NCBI RefSeq assembly: GCF_014636865.1
Contig: NZ_BMER01000001.1
Location: forward strand, 856,718 to 920,717
DNA: 64,000 nt
From: Parapedobacter pyrenivorans
GTDB taxonomy: Bacteria > Bacteroidota > Bacteroidia > Sphingobacteriales > Sphingobacteriaceae
Reading direction: 5' to 3'
In this document: positions 1 to 7,569 of the stretch, piece by piece
Layout: every line of letters starts with the position of its first letter
Position numbering within the stretch: the first letter of the stretch is position 1
The notes under the pieces: generated by a model
Told to the model about the DNA's origin: nothing
Seen by the model: the letters and a program-made list of their open reading frames with translations, nothing else
The model's database searches: none
Program-made: the position numbers and the translations under genes

Positions 1-591
1 GGTAAAGCGTTCGCCAAAGACAAACAAGTGGTGGATGATGCGGTAAGGTTTGCCTTGGAACATGATGTCCTACTTATCCATGCAGCGGGAAATGAAGGTC
101 AGGACAACGATGCACATCCGAATTTCCCCAACCGCAACTATGTGGACAGCCTGGGCATTAATAAAGGTGAGGCCGGCGCATGGATTGAAGTTGGAGCAAC
201 CCAGTGGAAAAATGATGGCGAGTTGGTCGCTTCCTTTTCCAACTACGGCCGCCGGTCGGTCGACGTGTTCGCCCCCGGTGTCGCTATTCATTCTACAATG
301 CCCGGATCGACCTACGAAGACCAACAGGGCACCAGTATGGCCTCGCCCGTGGTTGCTGGCCTTGCCGCATTGATACGCTCCTACTATCCACAGCTGCCTG
401 CTTTGGAAGTAAAACGTGTAATCATGCAATCCGTCACAAGGGTAGACCAACGCGTGAAGGTAACAGGACCTGATGGCCGCAATATGCGGGTGTCCATGAA
501 TGACATCTGTGTAACCGGGGGAATCGTGAATGCATATAAAGCCTTGCAGCTGGCCGAACAAAAAGCGTCCGAACTGGCCAAGCAGAAGTAA
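1..591 (+). CDS. S8 subtilisin-like serine protease, C-terminal part (5' end outside window)
   Basis: The reading frame is open from base 1, so the gene begins before the window and only about 196 C-terminal residues are present. The visible part holds the oxyanion-hole region (HAAGNEG) and the active-site serine motif GTSMASP, which define subtilases of family S8. The Asp and His of the triad must lie upstream. A GTG at 28 could be mistaken for a start but falls inside the catalytic fold. After the Ser motif come about 80 residues ending in a charged, Lys/Glu-rich tail. No type IX secretion C-terminal domain is visible, so the protein is probably periplasmic or surface-held by an N-terminal signal. 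Family assignment is secure; the substrate is unknown. Confidence 0.92.
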   Translation, partial: GKAFAKDKQVVDDAVRFALEHDVLLIHAAGNEGQDNDAHPNFPNRNYVDSLGINKGEAGAWIEVGATQWKNDGELVASFSNYGRRSVDVFAPGVAIHSTMPGSTYEDQQGTSMASPVVAGLAALIRSYYPQLPALEVKRVIMQSVTRVDQRVKVTGPDGRNMRVSMNDICVTGGIVNAYKALQLAEQKASELAKQK

Positions 592-666
592 ACGTCGGAA
601 AACGTACTGTCAGGTATACTAATCGCCTATTTACGGCGTTATATACGGTATACACAATAGCTGAAC

Positions 667-876
667 ATGCTTATGATAGAAACTTATACGCTAAAGAACT
701 CCCCCCGAGGGGCCATTAAGAAATTAGATAAAGAGGGTATTCGACTAGATGTCGATGATCAATTGTTTTACGATTTTCTTAAAAACGAGATGGATGCCCT
801 GCTGCGCCAACCGCGATCGGGAAGCATCACCAAGATCACCTCGTATTCCAAAGCTTGGCGCATGCCGTTGATTTAA
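667..876 (+). CDS. Small conserved-looking hypothetical protein upstream of nth
   Basis: A 69-residue protein (or 67 residues from the second ATG at 673) with no signal peptide or membrane segment. It is mixed charged and hydrophobic, with a basic Ser/Lys-rich C-terminus. It ends 10 bp before nth on the same strand, so the two are probably cotranscribed. I do not recognise the family. The close coupling to a DNA-repair gene and the compact soluble composition favour a real gene over a chance frame, but function cannot be inferred. Confidence 0.6.
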   Translation: MLMIETYTLKNSPRGAIKKLDKEGIRLDVDDQLFYDFLKNEMDALLRQPRSGSITKITSYSKAWRMPLI

Positions 877-886
877 AGACTGGGCC

Positions 887-1537
887 ATGCTCAAAAAGGA
901 ACGCTATCAGGCTTTTGTGGCGTATTTCTCTACGCACAGCCCCGATGCCCAGACTGAACTGAATTACAGCAACCCTTTCGAATTACTCGTTGCGGTTATC
1001 CTATCTGCACAATGCACAGACAAGCGGATTAATCAAGTTACGCCACGTTTGTTCAATCGATTTCCTGACGCGGAAAGCCTTGCGGCTAGCACGCCCGATG
1101 AAGTGTATACCTATATCCGCAGCGTAAGCTATCCCAACAATAAAGCCAAACACTTGGTAGGCATGGCCCAAAAGCTGATCAGTGACTTCGGTGGTATTGT
1201 TCCCGAGCGCGTGGACGACCTCCAGAAATTACCCGGTGTGGGCCGTAAAACCGCAAATGTAATTGCATCAGTTGTATATCATGCACCCGCCATTGCAGTA
1301 GACACACACGTCTTCCGTGTGGCCAACCGTATCGGACTAACTAGCAATGCCAAAACGCCCCTCGCCGTTGAGAAGCAACTGGTGAAATATTTACCTGAAG
1401 ATACTTTGGCAATTGCCCATCATTGGCTAATTTTACACGGCCGATATACCTGCGTGGCGCGTAGGCCCAAATGTGAGGAGTGCCCGATTACATGGATGTG
1501 CAAATATTTCGAGCAAGTCGTGAGTCGTACGTTGTGA
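887..1537 (+). CDS. nth: Endonuclease III (DNA glycosylase/AP lyase)
   Basis: Base-excision repair enzyme that removes oxidised pyrimidines and nicks abasic sites. The 216-residue length matches the bacterial family. Visible hallmarks are the helix-hairpin-helix LPGVGRKTANVI at residues 115-126 with catalytic Lys121, catalytic Asp139 in VDTHVFRV, and the C-terminal 4Fe-4S loop C189-x6-C196-x2-C199-x5-C205. All key residues are intact. It follows a small unknown gene by 10 bp and precedes recA, which has its own promoter signature. Confidence 0.97.
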   Translation: MLKKERYQAFVAYFSTHSPDAQTELNYSNPFELLVAVILSAQCTDKRINQVTPRLFNRFPDAESLAASTPDEVYTYIRSVSYPNNKAKHLVGMAQKLISDFGGIVPERVDDLQKLPGVGRKTANVIASVVYHAPAIAVDTHVFRVANRIGLTSNAKTPLAVEKQLVKYLPEDTLAIAHHWLILHGRYTCVARRPKCEECPITWMCKYFEQVVSRTL

Positions 1538-1627
1538 GCCGGCTAATCGGAGGAAGGCAAATATGGGCAACCGCAAACTGGCTGGAATAAAAAGCGAAAA
1601 TAATTAGTAAAATAGAATTAAATAATT

Positions 1628-1635
1628 TACCTTTG
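1628..1635 (+). promoter_or_regulatory. Putative -7 promoter box for recA
   Basis: TACCTTTG matches the Bacteroidota -7 consensus TAnnTTTG and lies 20 bp before the recA ATG, giving a predicted leader of about 14 nt. No clear TTG is seen at the -33 position; the upstream stretch is very A/T-rich. No SOS-type LexA palindrome was recognised. Confidence 0.45.
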
Positions 1636-1655
1636 GCCGAATAATTACTAAATGT

Positions 1656-2663
1656 ATGAGCAACCAAGAAAGACTAAAAGCTTTACAGCTTACGTTAGAT
1701 AAACTAGAGAAGTCCTATGGCAAAGGTACCGTCATGAAATTGGGCGATTCAGCGGTAGAACCTATTGACGCTATTTCCACAGGATCCATCGGATTGGATA
1801 TCGCCTTGGGGATCGGTGGCGTACCAAAGGGTCGAGTTATCGAAATATACGGTCCCGAATCTTCGGGAAAGACGACATTGGCTACCCATATCATTGCGGA
1901 GTCTCAGAAAAAAGGAGGCATTGCAGCGTTTATCGATGCAGAGCATGCATTTGACAAGTATTACGCCAAAAAACTGGGTGTGGACATTGAGAATCTATTG
2001 ATTTCACAACCCGACAACGGCGAGCAGGCACTTGAAATTGCCGATAACCTCATTCGTTCCGGAGCCATCGATGTGATTGTCATCGATTCAGTGGCAGCTT
2101 TGGTGCCAAAAGGCGAAATTGAAGGTGAAATGGGCGACTCGAAGATGGGATTACAGGCGCGGTTGATGTCGCAAGCCTTGCGAAAACTGACCGGCACGAT
2201 CTCCAAGACCAACTGCTGCTGCATCTTCATCAACCAATTGCGTGAAAAAATCGGCGTCATGTTTGGCAACCCTGAAACGACCACGGGTGGTAACGCCCTC
2301 AAATTCTATGCTTCAGTACGTTTGGATATCCGCCGCATGGCACAGATCAAGGATGCCGACGAAGTAGCGGGCAATCGCGTAAAGGTAAAGATTGTAAAAA
2401 ATAAGGTAGCTCCCCCTTTCCGCGTAGCGGAATTTGATGTGATGTTTGGCGAAGGCATCTCCAAAGCTGGGGAAATCATTGATTTGGGTGTCGATTTCAA
2501 TATCATCAAGAAATCCGGATCATGGTTCAGTTATGGCGAAACCAAACTTGGCCAGGGACGTGACGCCGTGAAAACGTTGCTGCTTGACAACCCCGACCTG
2601 ATGGACGAACTGGAAGCAAAAATCAAGGCGGAAGTAACCGCAGAGAAACTGGAGGAGCTGTAA
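1656..2663 (+). CDS. recA: Recombinase RecA
   Basis: Central homologous-recombination ATPase that forms filaments on single-stranded DNA and pairs homologous strands. The 335-residue length is standard. The Walker A loop GPESSGKTT is at residues 66-74, the Walker B stretch is [10 protein letters not shown], and the L2/MAW region ([17 protein letters not shown]) is intact. The C-terminus is short and acidic (EKLEEL), as usual. A -7 promoter box lies just upstream and an intrinsic terminator overlaps the stop codon, so recA is likely monocistronic. Confidence 0.99.
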   Translation: MSNQERLKALQLTLDKLEKSYGKGTVMKLGDSAVEPIDAISTGSIGLDIALGIGGVPKGRVIEIYGPESSGKTTLATHIIAESQKKGGIAAFIDAEHAFDKYYAKKLGVDIENLLISQPDNGEQALEIADNLIRSGAIDVIVIDSVAALVPKGEIEGEMGDSKMGLQARLMSQALRKLTGTISKTNCCCIFINQLREKIGVMFGNPETTTGGNALKFYASVRLDIRRMAQIKDADEVAGNRVKVKIVKNKVAPPFRVAEFDVMFGEGISKAGEIIDLGVDFNIIKKSGSWFSYGETKLGQGRDAVKTLLLDNPDLMDELEAKIKAEVTAEKLEEL

Positions 2664-2676
2664 AGGCTCCTTTTTT
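2653..2676 (+). terminator. Intrinsic terminator of recA
   Basis: A 6-bp stem (AGGAGC pairing with GCTCCT, 2653-2658 with 2666-2671) runs straight into a T tract. The left arm lies inside the last recA codons, so the hairpin overlaps the stop codon. Confidence 0.75.
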
Positions 2677-2762
2677 GTTTGTTGGCACCTTTGTATCGAC
2701 AGTGCTGGTATTTTCCACATTTTTAGGGACTAAGTTCCGATGATACCACAAATTATAATACC

Positions 2763-4304
2763 ATGAAAAGCGCAATATATTATACCTGTCTATTAATTGG
2801 ATTTTTTGTTACTATTGCCTGCAGCCAAATCCACGAAGAAAAGAACGCCAGCCACCCCAACATCGTTGTTATTTACCTAGATGACCTCGGCTATGGCGAT
2901 CTCGGTGCCTATGGAGCTACAGCCATAGAAACGCCCAATATGGACAAACTCGCCTTAGCTGGATTGAAGTTCACCAATGGTTACGCTTCGTCATCCACCT
3001 GTACACCCAGCCGTTATGCACTGCTTACCGGTGTATATCCCTGGCGAAATAAAGAAGCCAAAATACTCCCCGGCACCGCTCCCCTGCTAATCGATACCCA
3101 GCAGCAGACACTGCCTAATGTATTGAAGCGCGCCGGCTACCATACAGGCGTGGTGGGCAAGTGGCATTTGGGTCTGGGCAGCGGTTATGTCGACTGGAAC
3201 AAACACATATCACCAGGCCCGAATGAAATCGGTTTCGATTATTCGTTCATCATGGCAGCCACGCAAGATCGGGTACCTACCGTTTACATCGAAAATGGAA
3301 CGGTGGTCGGTACGGATGCCCATGACCCCATTGAGGTGGATTATAATCAAAACTTTGCGGGCGAACCCACAGGACTTGATAATCCGGAACTCCTGCGTAT
3401 GCGCTGGCATCATGGCCATAACAACAGTATCGTCAATGGTATCCCGCGTATCGGTTTTATGAAAGGCGGCGAAAAGGCTAAATGGATAGACGAAAACATG
3501 GCCGATACGTTCCTTGTCAAAGCCCAAAATTATATTAAAGAGAACAAAAAGCAGCCTTTTTTCCTCTACTATGCATTACACCAGCCACACGTACCTCGCA
3601 CACCGCATCCGCGTTTCGCAGGATTGTCAGGCATGGGACCTCGGGGTGATGTCATTGTAGAAGCGGATTGGTGTATAGGCCAGCTTATGGAGACACTTGC
3701 CGATGAAGGATTACTGGAAAACACACTGATTATCTCCTCCAGCGACAATGGCCCGGTCGTTAATGACGGATATTACGACGAGGCTGTGGAATTGTTGGGC
3801 GACCATAAACCGTCCGGTACACTGAGAGGAGGCAAATATAGCCTTTACGAAGCAGGTACACGTGTGCCATTTATTGTGCAATGGAAAGGAAAAATCACGC
3901 CGGGCATCTCAGACGCTCTCGTTTGCCAAATGGATTTGCTTGCCTCTTTAGCCAGCCTGGTGGGCATCGATGTGGAAAACAGCGATAGTCAGAATATGAT
4001 TGAGGTGTTATTGGGCAACAGCAAAAAGGGACGCACCAATGTGGTATTGGAAGCCAGCTCGCGAACGGCATTACGGCAAGGAGACTGGGTGATGATACCA
4101 CCTTATAGCGGTCCTCAGACGAATAAGCAAGTCAACATCGAATTGGGTAATTCGAAAGAATATCAGCTATATAATCTCACAGATGATATCAGTCAACAGC
4201 AAAACCTAGCGAAAATACAGCCAGATAAGCTGCATGAGATGATTGAAGCTTACCGCGCCATCCGAGGCCAATCAGTGGTACAAGAACAGTTAAGACTGGA
4301 ATAG
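2763..4304 (+). CDS. S1-type sulfatase, lipoprotein
   Basis: A 513-residue arylsulfatase-family hydrolase predicted to cleave sulfate esters, most often from sulfated glycans in this phylum. A signal peptide ends in a lipobox with Cys20 (TIACS), so it is probably lipid-anchored. Metal-binding Asp40-Asp41 sit in IYLDDLGYGD. The sulfatase signature C-T-P-S-R begins at Cys80, the residue converted to formylglycine by a maturation enzyme (none is encoded in this window). HKPSGTLRGGKYSLYE further on matches the usual second catalytic region. The gene stands alone between recA and an intergenic hairpin and is not inside either PUL. The substrate cannot be read from sequence. Confidence 0.95.
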   Translation: MKSAIYYTCLLIGFFVTIACSQIHEEKNASHPNIVVIYLDDLGYGDLGAYGATAIETPNMDKLALAGLKFTNGYASSSTCTPSRYALLTGVYPWRNKEAKILPGTAPLLIDTQQQTLPNVLKRAGYHTGVVGKWHLGLGSGYVDWNKHISPGPNEIGFDYSFIMAATQDRVPTVYIENGTVVGTDAHDPIEVDYNQNFAGEPTGLDNPELLRMRWHHGHNNSIVNGIPRIGFMKGGEKAKWIDENMADTFLVKAQNYIKENKKQPFFLYYALHQPHVPRTPHPRFAGLSGMGPRGDVIVEADWCIGQLMETLADEGLLENTLIISSSDNGPVVNDGYYDEAVELLGDHKPSGTLRGGKYSLYEAGTRVPFIVQWKGKITPGISDALVCQMDLLASLASLVGIDVENSDSQNMIEVLLGNSKKGRTNVVLEASSRTALRQGDWVMIPPYSGPQTNKQVNIELGNSKEYQLYNLTDDISQQQNLAKIQPDKLHEMIEAYRAIRGQSVVQEQLRLE

Positions 4305-4671
4305 TGTTGTACCTTTTATCAAGGACTGGACACCTTCTCTCCGGAACGATGGAAAACGACTCGATAAAAATGCGACTGAGGAAAATTGACTGATTTAAAT
4401 AGACGGGGCAAATAACTTACATTCTTTTAACAAAACTTAACAAACGCTAGCTATTTTAGGCATGGAAATTGAATATATCATCATGTAAAATTGTCTTTTC
4501 ATAATTTAGGTTTATAATTGGTTAGTTAGAAGGCCCTGATTCTCCCCGTTTCAGGGCCTTTCTTTTACCATGTAATCCGTTGCGCCTCGCCCTCACGACA
4601 AACTTACCGACAACCTGTCATTTTTTTCGCCCCAACATGTCAGTCGAGAACTGACATCTTGAAATTACTTA
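4305..4671. other. 367-bp convergent intergenic region
   Basis: Lies between the stop codons of the sulfatase (+) and a secreted hypothetical gene (-). The only strong structure is the hairpin at 4530-4566. An A/T-rich stretch at about 4400-4520 has near-matches to -7 boxes but no clean promoter. A 9-codon ATG frame at about 4462 is too short to call. A short independent transcript ending at the hairpin is possible but unproven. Confidence 0.4.
4530..4566 (+). terminator. Strong hairpin, probable terminator
   Basis: A perfect 10-bp stem, AAGGCCCTGA (4530-4539) with TCAGGGCCTT (4551-4560), 11-nt loop, followed by TCTTTTA. The U-rich side is on the + strand, so it terminates + strand transcripts. 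It lies 225 bp after the sulfatase stop, unusually far for that gene's own terminator. Confidence 0.75.
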
Positions 4672-5277
4672 CTATTTCAGCTCCTTGTCGATGCGTTGTA
4701 CAAGTGTTTTCGCGGTCTTGGCAAAACCCTCTGCAATCCGGTCATTGTTATTGGGTATCCCTACAAACGCAATGTCTCCAGGTGCCTTATCTGCTTCAAT
4801 GGCCAATAGTACCTTATCCGGATTGCCGGATTCGACAAACTGCAGTAATGTACTGATTTTGGCATGCTGTTTCATCACACCGCCAAACCAACCCGGGTAA
4901 ATCCATATTGCTTTGACGATAAGTGTATAGGGGGCACTGCCAGTCTTGGTAAATTCGATATTTGCTTTAGAGTTCTCCGTGGCTATTGAAATAAATTTAT
5001 CCAAAAACCGGGTATCCCTAAACGATTTCCAGTCATTTACCCAATTGGCTGATTCACCAGGTTCCTTTTCTTCTATTTCCTTGATGCGCTTGTCGATATA
5101 TTCCTGTTCGGATAGGTTTTCGTTGTAAAACGTGACCTCACTGAAGTCTAATTTTACCATAACGGTCTCCTGACCCTTCAGGAAGTTAAAATCGCCAGAC
5201 AAAACCTTCATCTTTTGGGCAAAGGCCACCGAAGCGACAATCGCTAAAACAACAACAGTTGTAAATAACTTCTTCAT
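4672..5277 (-). CDS. Secreted hypothetical protein
   Basis: A 201-residue protein with a clear Sec signal peptide (MKKLFTTVVVLAIVASVAFA, cleavage before Q). The mature part has a charged helical stretch with many Glu/Lys (residues ~60-85), then a beta-rich region with an aromatic motif (IWIYPGWFGG) and a basic C-terminal helix. I recognise the overall shape as a Bacteroidota periplasmic protein of unknown role but cannot name a family. It is the last gene before a convergent intergenic region; the gene upstream on this strand has its own terminator, so this one is probably transcribed separately. Confidence 0.8.
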   Translation of the reverse strand: MKKLFTTVVVLAIVASVAFAQKMKVLSGDFNFLKGQETVMVKLDFSEVTFYNENLSEQEYIDKRIKEIEEKEPGESANWVNDWKSFRDTRFLDKFISIATENSKANIEFTKTGSAPYTLIVKAIWIYPGWFGGVMKQHAKISTLLQFVESGNPDKVLLAIEADKAPGDIAFVGIPNNNDRIAEGFAKTAKTLVQRIDKELK

Positions 5278-5352
5278 GATGCTTTTTTTATGGTGTATAA
5301 ATATTGTGACACTAAGGTAAACTTTTTTAGGAATAAAATGGGCTTGGTATGC

Positions 5353-5392
5353 GCAAAAACAAAGGCAGCCTCTCCTAACAAAGGGGCTGCCT
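5353..5392 (-). terminator. Intrinsic terminator of the 5422-6006 gene
   Basis: An 8-bp stem, AGGCAGCC (5363-5370) with GGCTGCCT (5385-5392). Read on the minus strand it is followed by TTTGTTTTT. It lies 30 bp after the minus-strand stop codon at 5422. Confidence 0.8.
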
Positions 5393-5421
5393 GGCTATAT
5401 ATAGACTCCGAGGAGGTTTGC

Positions 5422-6006
5422 TTAGCGCGCTGCAATGGTTGTGTCAGCAGTATCGAAACTATTTGCTCGATCAATCGCCTTGGCAAAATGCTGCTCTGCC
5501 TGTTTCAACAATGGAAGGGTCTCATCGTTTACTAACTTGGCGTGTTGTTTCTTCGCTTTCTCGAATCTTTTCTTTTCATTATTCAACTCAGCCCTTAACT
5601 GACCTTGTAAACGAGCTACCTCTGTTCGTTCACGGGTGTCACGCTGGGCATGCTTCTTCTCGTAAGTGGCCTCTATCTCAGCAATTGCTTTTTTGCTTTC
5701 TTTTACACGGATTCCGCGGTCAATATCTTGTTGGTAAACGCCTTTGAAGAATGCCTCATCTCGTTCTAACTCGGCGTGGTTGCCCCGGCTTTCCCTTATG
5801 CGCACTTCGGCCATTTGATACTGTTGCCATAATACATCCACATTCCGCTGGTGGAAAGCAATGACCTGCTTGAACGTCGCGACCGTTTTTTGGTCGCTTA
5901 CGATTTCCTTGTCGGTTTTTACGGAATGGGTGGGCACATACGTGCTTGCGACACTACTTCCTACTGCTGCTGCGCAAATCATGGCGCTTAATACTAACGA
6001 TTTCAT
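5422..6006 (-). CDS. Secreted coiled-coil hypothetical protein
   Basis: A 194-residue protein read from the ATG at 6006. The frame is open 25 codons further upstream, but only the 6006 start places a signal peptide (MKSLVLSAMICAAAVGSSVA) at the N-terminus. The mature protein is almost entirely charged helix, rich in Glu, Lys, Arg and Gln, with heptad-like spacing, so it is probably an elongated periplasmic coiled coil. The family is not recognised. A strong terminator follows. Confidence 0.75.
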   Translation of the reverse strand: MKSLVLSAMICAAAVGSSVASTYVPTHSVKTDKEIVSDQKTVATFKQVIAFHQRNVDVLWQQYQMAEVRIRESRGNHAELERDEAFFKGVYQQDIDRGIRVKESKKAIAEIEATYEKKHAQRDTRERTEVARLQGQLRAELNNEKKRFEKAKKQHAKLVNDETLPLLKQAEQHFAKAIDRANSFDTADTTIAAR

Positions 6007-6166
6007 AACTATTCGATTTTTGTTTTCTTTATTCGCTTTTATGGATAAGACGACAAGCTTCAAAAAACGTTGCACACGCAATGGGCGATAATAGACAAAC
6101 GGGCATCAACAATCGACCAATGGATTGGGGATTAGACGAAACGAGTGTTTTTATAGACGAAAAAGA

Positions 6167-6859
6167 CTACGAGGTAGGCGATATTTTTTGGATGATGTAA
6201 ATAACGACTTCTTTCCTTTTTTCAAAGCCCAAGTTCCGGTATACAGCTATCGCCCTTGAATTTTCTGACTTGACATGGAGAAAAGGGATTTCTCCTGCTG
6301 CTTTGATTCGATGGATCTGCCTAACCAACAACTGGGATGCAAGCCCCCTTCCTAAAAAATCAGGATGGGTACACACCGCACTGATTTCAGCGTACGGCTG
6401 GGGGTGCATCCGTTGTCCTGCCATGGCAATCAACCGGTCACCTTCATAAATACCTTCATAATGACCGAACCGGAGCGTATTGTGTTCAAATGGGCCGGGA
6501 TTGGTTAGTTTTGTCAATTTCAGCATTTCGGGAACATCCGCGCTACCCAACTGTACAACGGATGTAGCTGATGGCAATTTGTGCAGTGGCGCAATATAAA
6601 CCATTTGCCATACAGCTATTTGCTGTATAATGCTCCAAGGAGCTGGTAGCGTAGTCGCTGTAGGCAACACAATTGCTAACGGACTATCAAAGGGAACAAG
6701 CCGAGCCAACTCATCAAACTGCTCAACGGAGTTTTCTTCCAACCCGGCGAAGGGGGACACGTCATTCCAAAAATACCTAACTGGTCCACTTCCGTGGGCT
6801 AAAGATCTGTTGCCCGAAGTCAATGCATGCCATGCCGGATTGTTTAAAATATGTGTCAT
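6167..6859 (-). CDS. GNAT-family N-acetyltransferase
   Basis: A 230-residue protein. The last ~120 residues form a GCN5-type fold: the acetyl-CoA pyrophosphate loop is seen as HPDFLGRGLASQLL and the typical ending as NSRAIAVYRNLGFEKRKE. The N-terminal ~110 residues have no motif I recognise and may set substrate choice. The gene has an excellent Bacteroidota promoter just upstream and diverges from a small lipoprotein gene. The substrate is unknown. Confidence 0.9.
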   Translation of the reverse strand: MTHILNNPAWHALTSGNRSLAHGSGPVRYFWNDVSPFAGLEENSVEQFDELARLVPFDSPLAIVLPTATTLPAPWSIIQQIAVWQMVYIAPLHKLPSATSVVQLGSADVPEMLKLTKLTNPGPFEHNTLRFGHYEGIYEGDRLIAMAGQRMHPQPYAEISAVCTHPDFLGRGLASQLLVRQIHRIKAAGEIPFLHVKSENSRAIAVYRNLGFEKRKEVVIYIIQKISPTS

Positions 6860-6878
6860 TACCTACGATAGCTGAACG

Positions 6879-6910
6879 CAAATGTAAGCAGCACTTCGAT
6901 TGTCGCAAAA
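6879..6910 (-). promoter_or_regulatory. Promoter of the GNAT gene
   Basis: On the minus strand TTTTG is followed after 19 nt by TACATTTG (6879-6886), matching both halves of the Bacteroidota promoter. The ATG lies about 20 bp downstream of the -7 box. Confidence 0.65.
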
Positions 6911-6953
6911 GTTTTTTTATATTCGTCTTTATTAAAAATAACGTGTCATACAT

Positions 6954-7367
6954 ATGAAGAAAGCGTTCGCGTATTTGATGAGTATCGGTGCGGCCCTGAT
7001 TATGTTTGCGTGCGAAAAGCAGTCCATCGTGGGGAATGCCGAAGCGGAAAGTTTGCTGTTGGAAAAGTTATACCAAGAGATAGACTCATTGGCCGCTCTA
7101 CACGCTTGTGAAGACCGTGGGGAATGGCGATTTACCGCTATCGGAGAAAAAGCTTGCGGGGGCCCTGCAGGATATATCGCCTATGCCGCGGAATCGGATA
7201 CTGCCGCTTTCTTGAATAAGGTTGCAACCTATACCACCTTTCAGAGAACTTACAACAAAAAATGGAATGTCGTATCGGACTGCATGTTTGTGGTAGCTCC
7301 AAACCGCGTCGTATGTGAGGACGGCAAACCGAAATTAGTTTGGGATGATCAGCTCATGGGGAAATAA
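6954..7367 (+). CDS. Small cysteine-containing lipoprotein, function unknown
   Basis: A 137-residue protein with a lipobox (IMFACEK, Cys20) and a compact mature domain containing four further Cys, in contexts ACEDRGEW, KACGGPAGYIAY, SDCMFV and VVCEDGK. The ACGGP-x-GYIAY element and the spaced Cys suggest a small disulfide-bonded domain outside the inner membrane. I have seen this pattern in Bacteroidota lipoproteins but cannot attach a function. The gene is flanked by a divergent GNAT gene and a GH-like gene with its own promoter. Confidence 0.8.
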   Translation: MKKAFAYLMSIGAALIMFACEKQSIVGNAEAESLLLEKLYQEIDSLAALHACEDRGEWRFTAIGEKACGGPAGYIAYAAESDTAAFLNKVATYTTFQRTYNKKWNVVSDCMFVVAPNRVVCEDGKPKLVWDDQLMGK

Positions 7368-7467
7368 TACATATCGTTAATTCCATCAACCCCTAAAACG
7401 CAATCCCTAAGCTTCCCATTAATGTATCAGCGTCAGGATGGTACAGGTTACCACAGTATAGTGCGGG

Positions 7468-7498
7468 TTGCCATCGGAAGGTCATCGGGATATATTTG
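7468..7498 (+). promoter_or_regulatory. Promoter of the GH71/99-like gene
   Basis: TTG (7468-7470), a 20-nt spacer, then TATATTTG (7491-7498): a full match to the Bacteroidota -33/-7 layout. The predicted leader to the ATG at 7570 is about 65 nt. Confidence 0.65.
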
Positions 7499-7569
7499 CG
7501 TTATTATAAACCCAGTAAGTATCATCAAATTAGGGCTCACATTCAACTAATTTCTTAAAACGATTGAGC

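Noticed and set aside
434-655. Minus-strand frame opposite the protease end
   Set aside because: Composition is Arg/Cys-rich and it lies antisense to a clear subtilase coding sequence; a shadow frame.
592-666. Inverted GTATAC motifs and a short CGCC/GGCG stem after the protease gene
   Set aside because: The stem is only 4 bp and has no T tract; not enough to call a terminator or operator.
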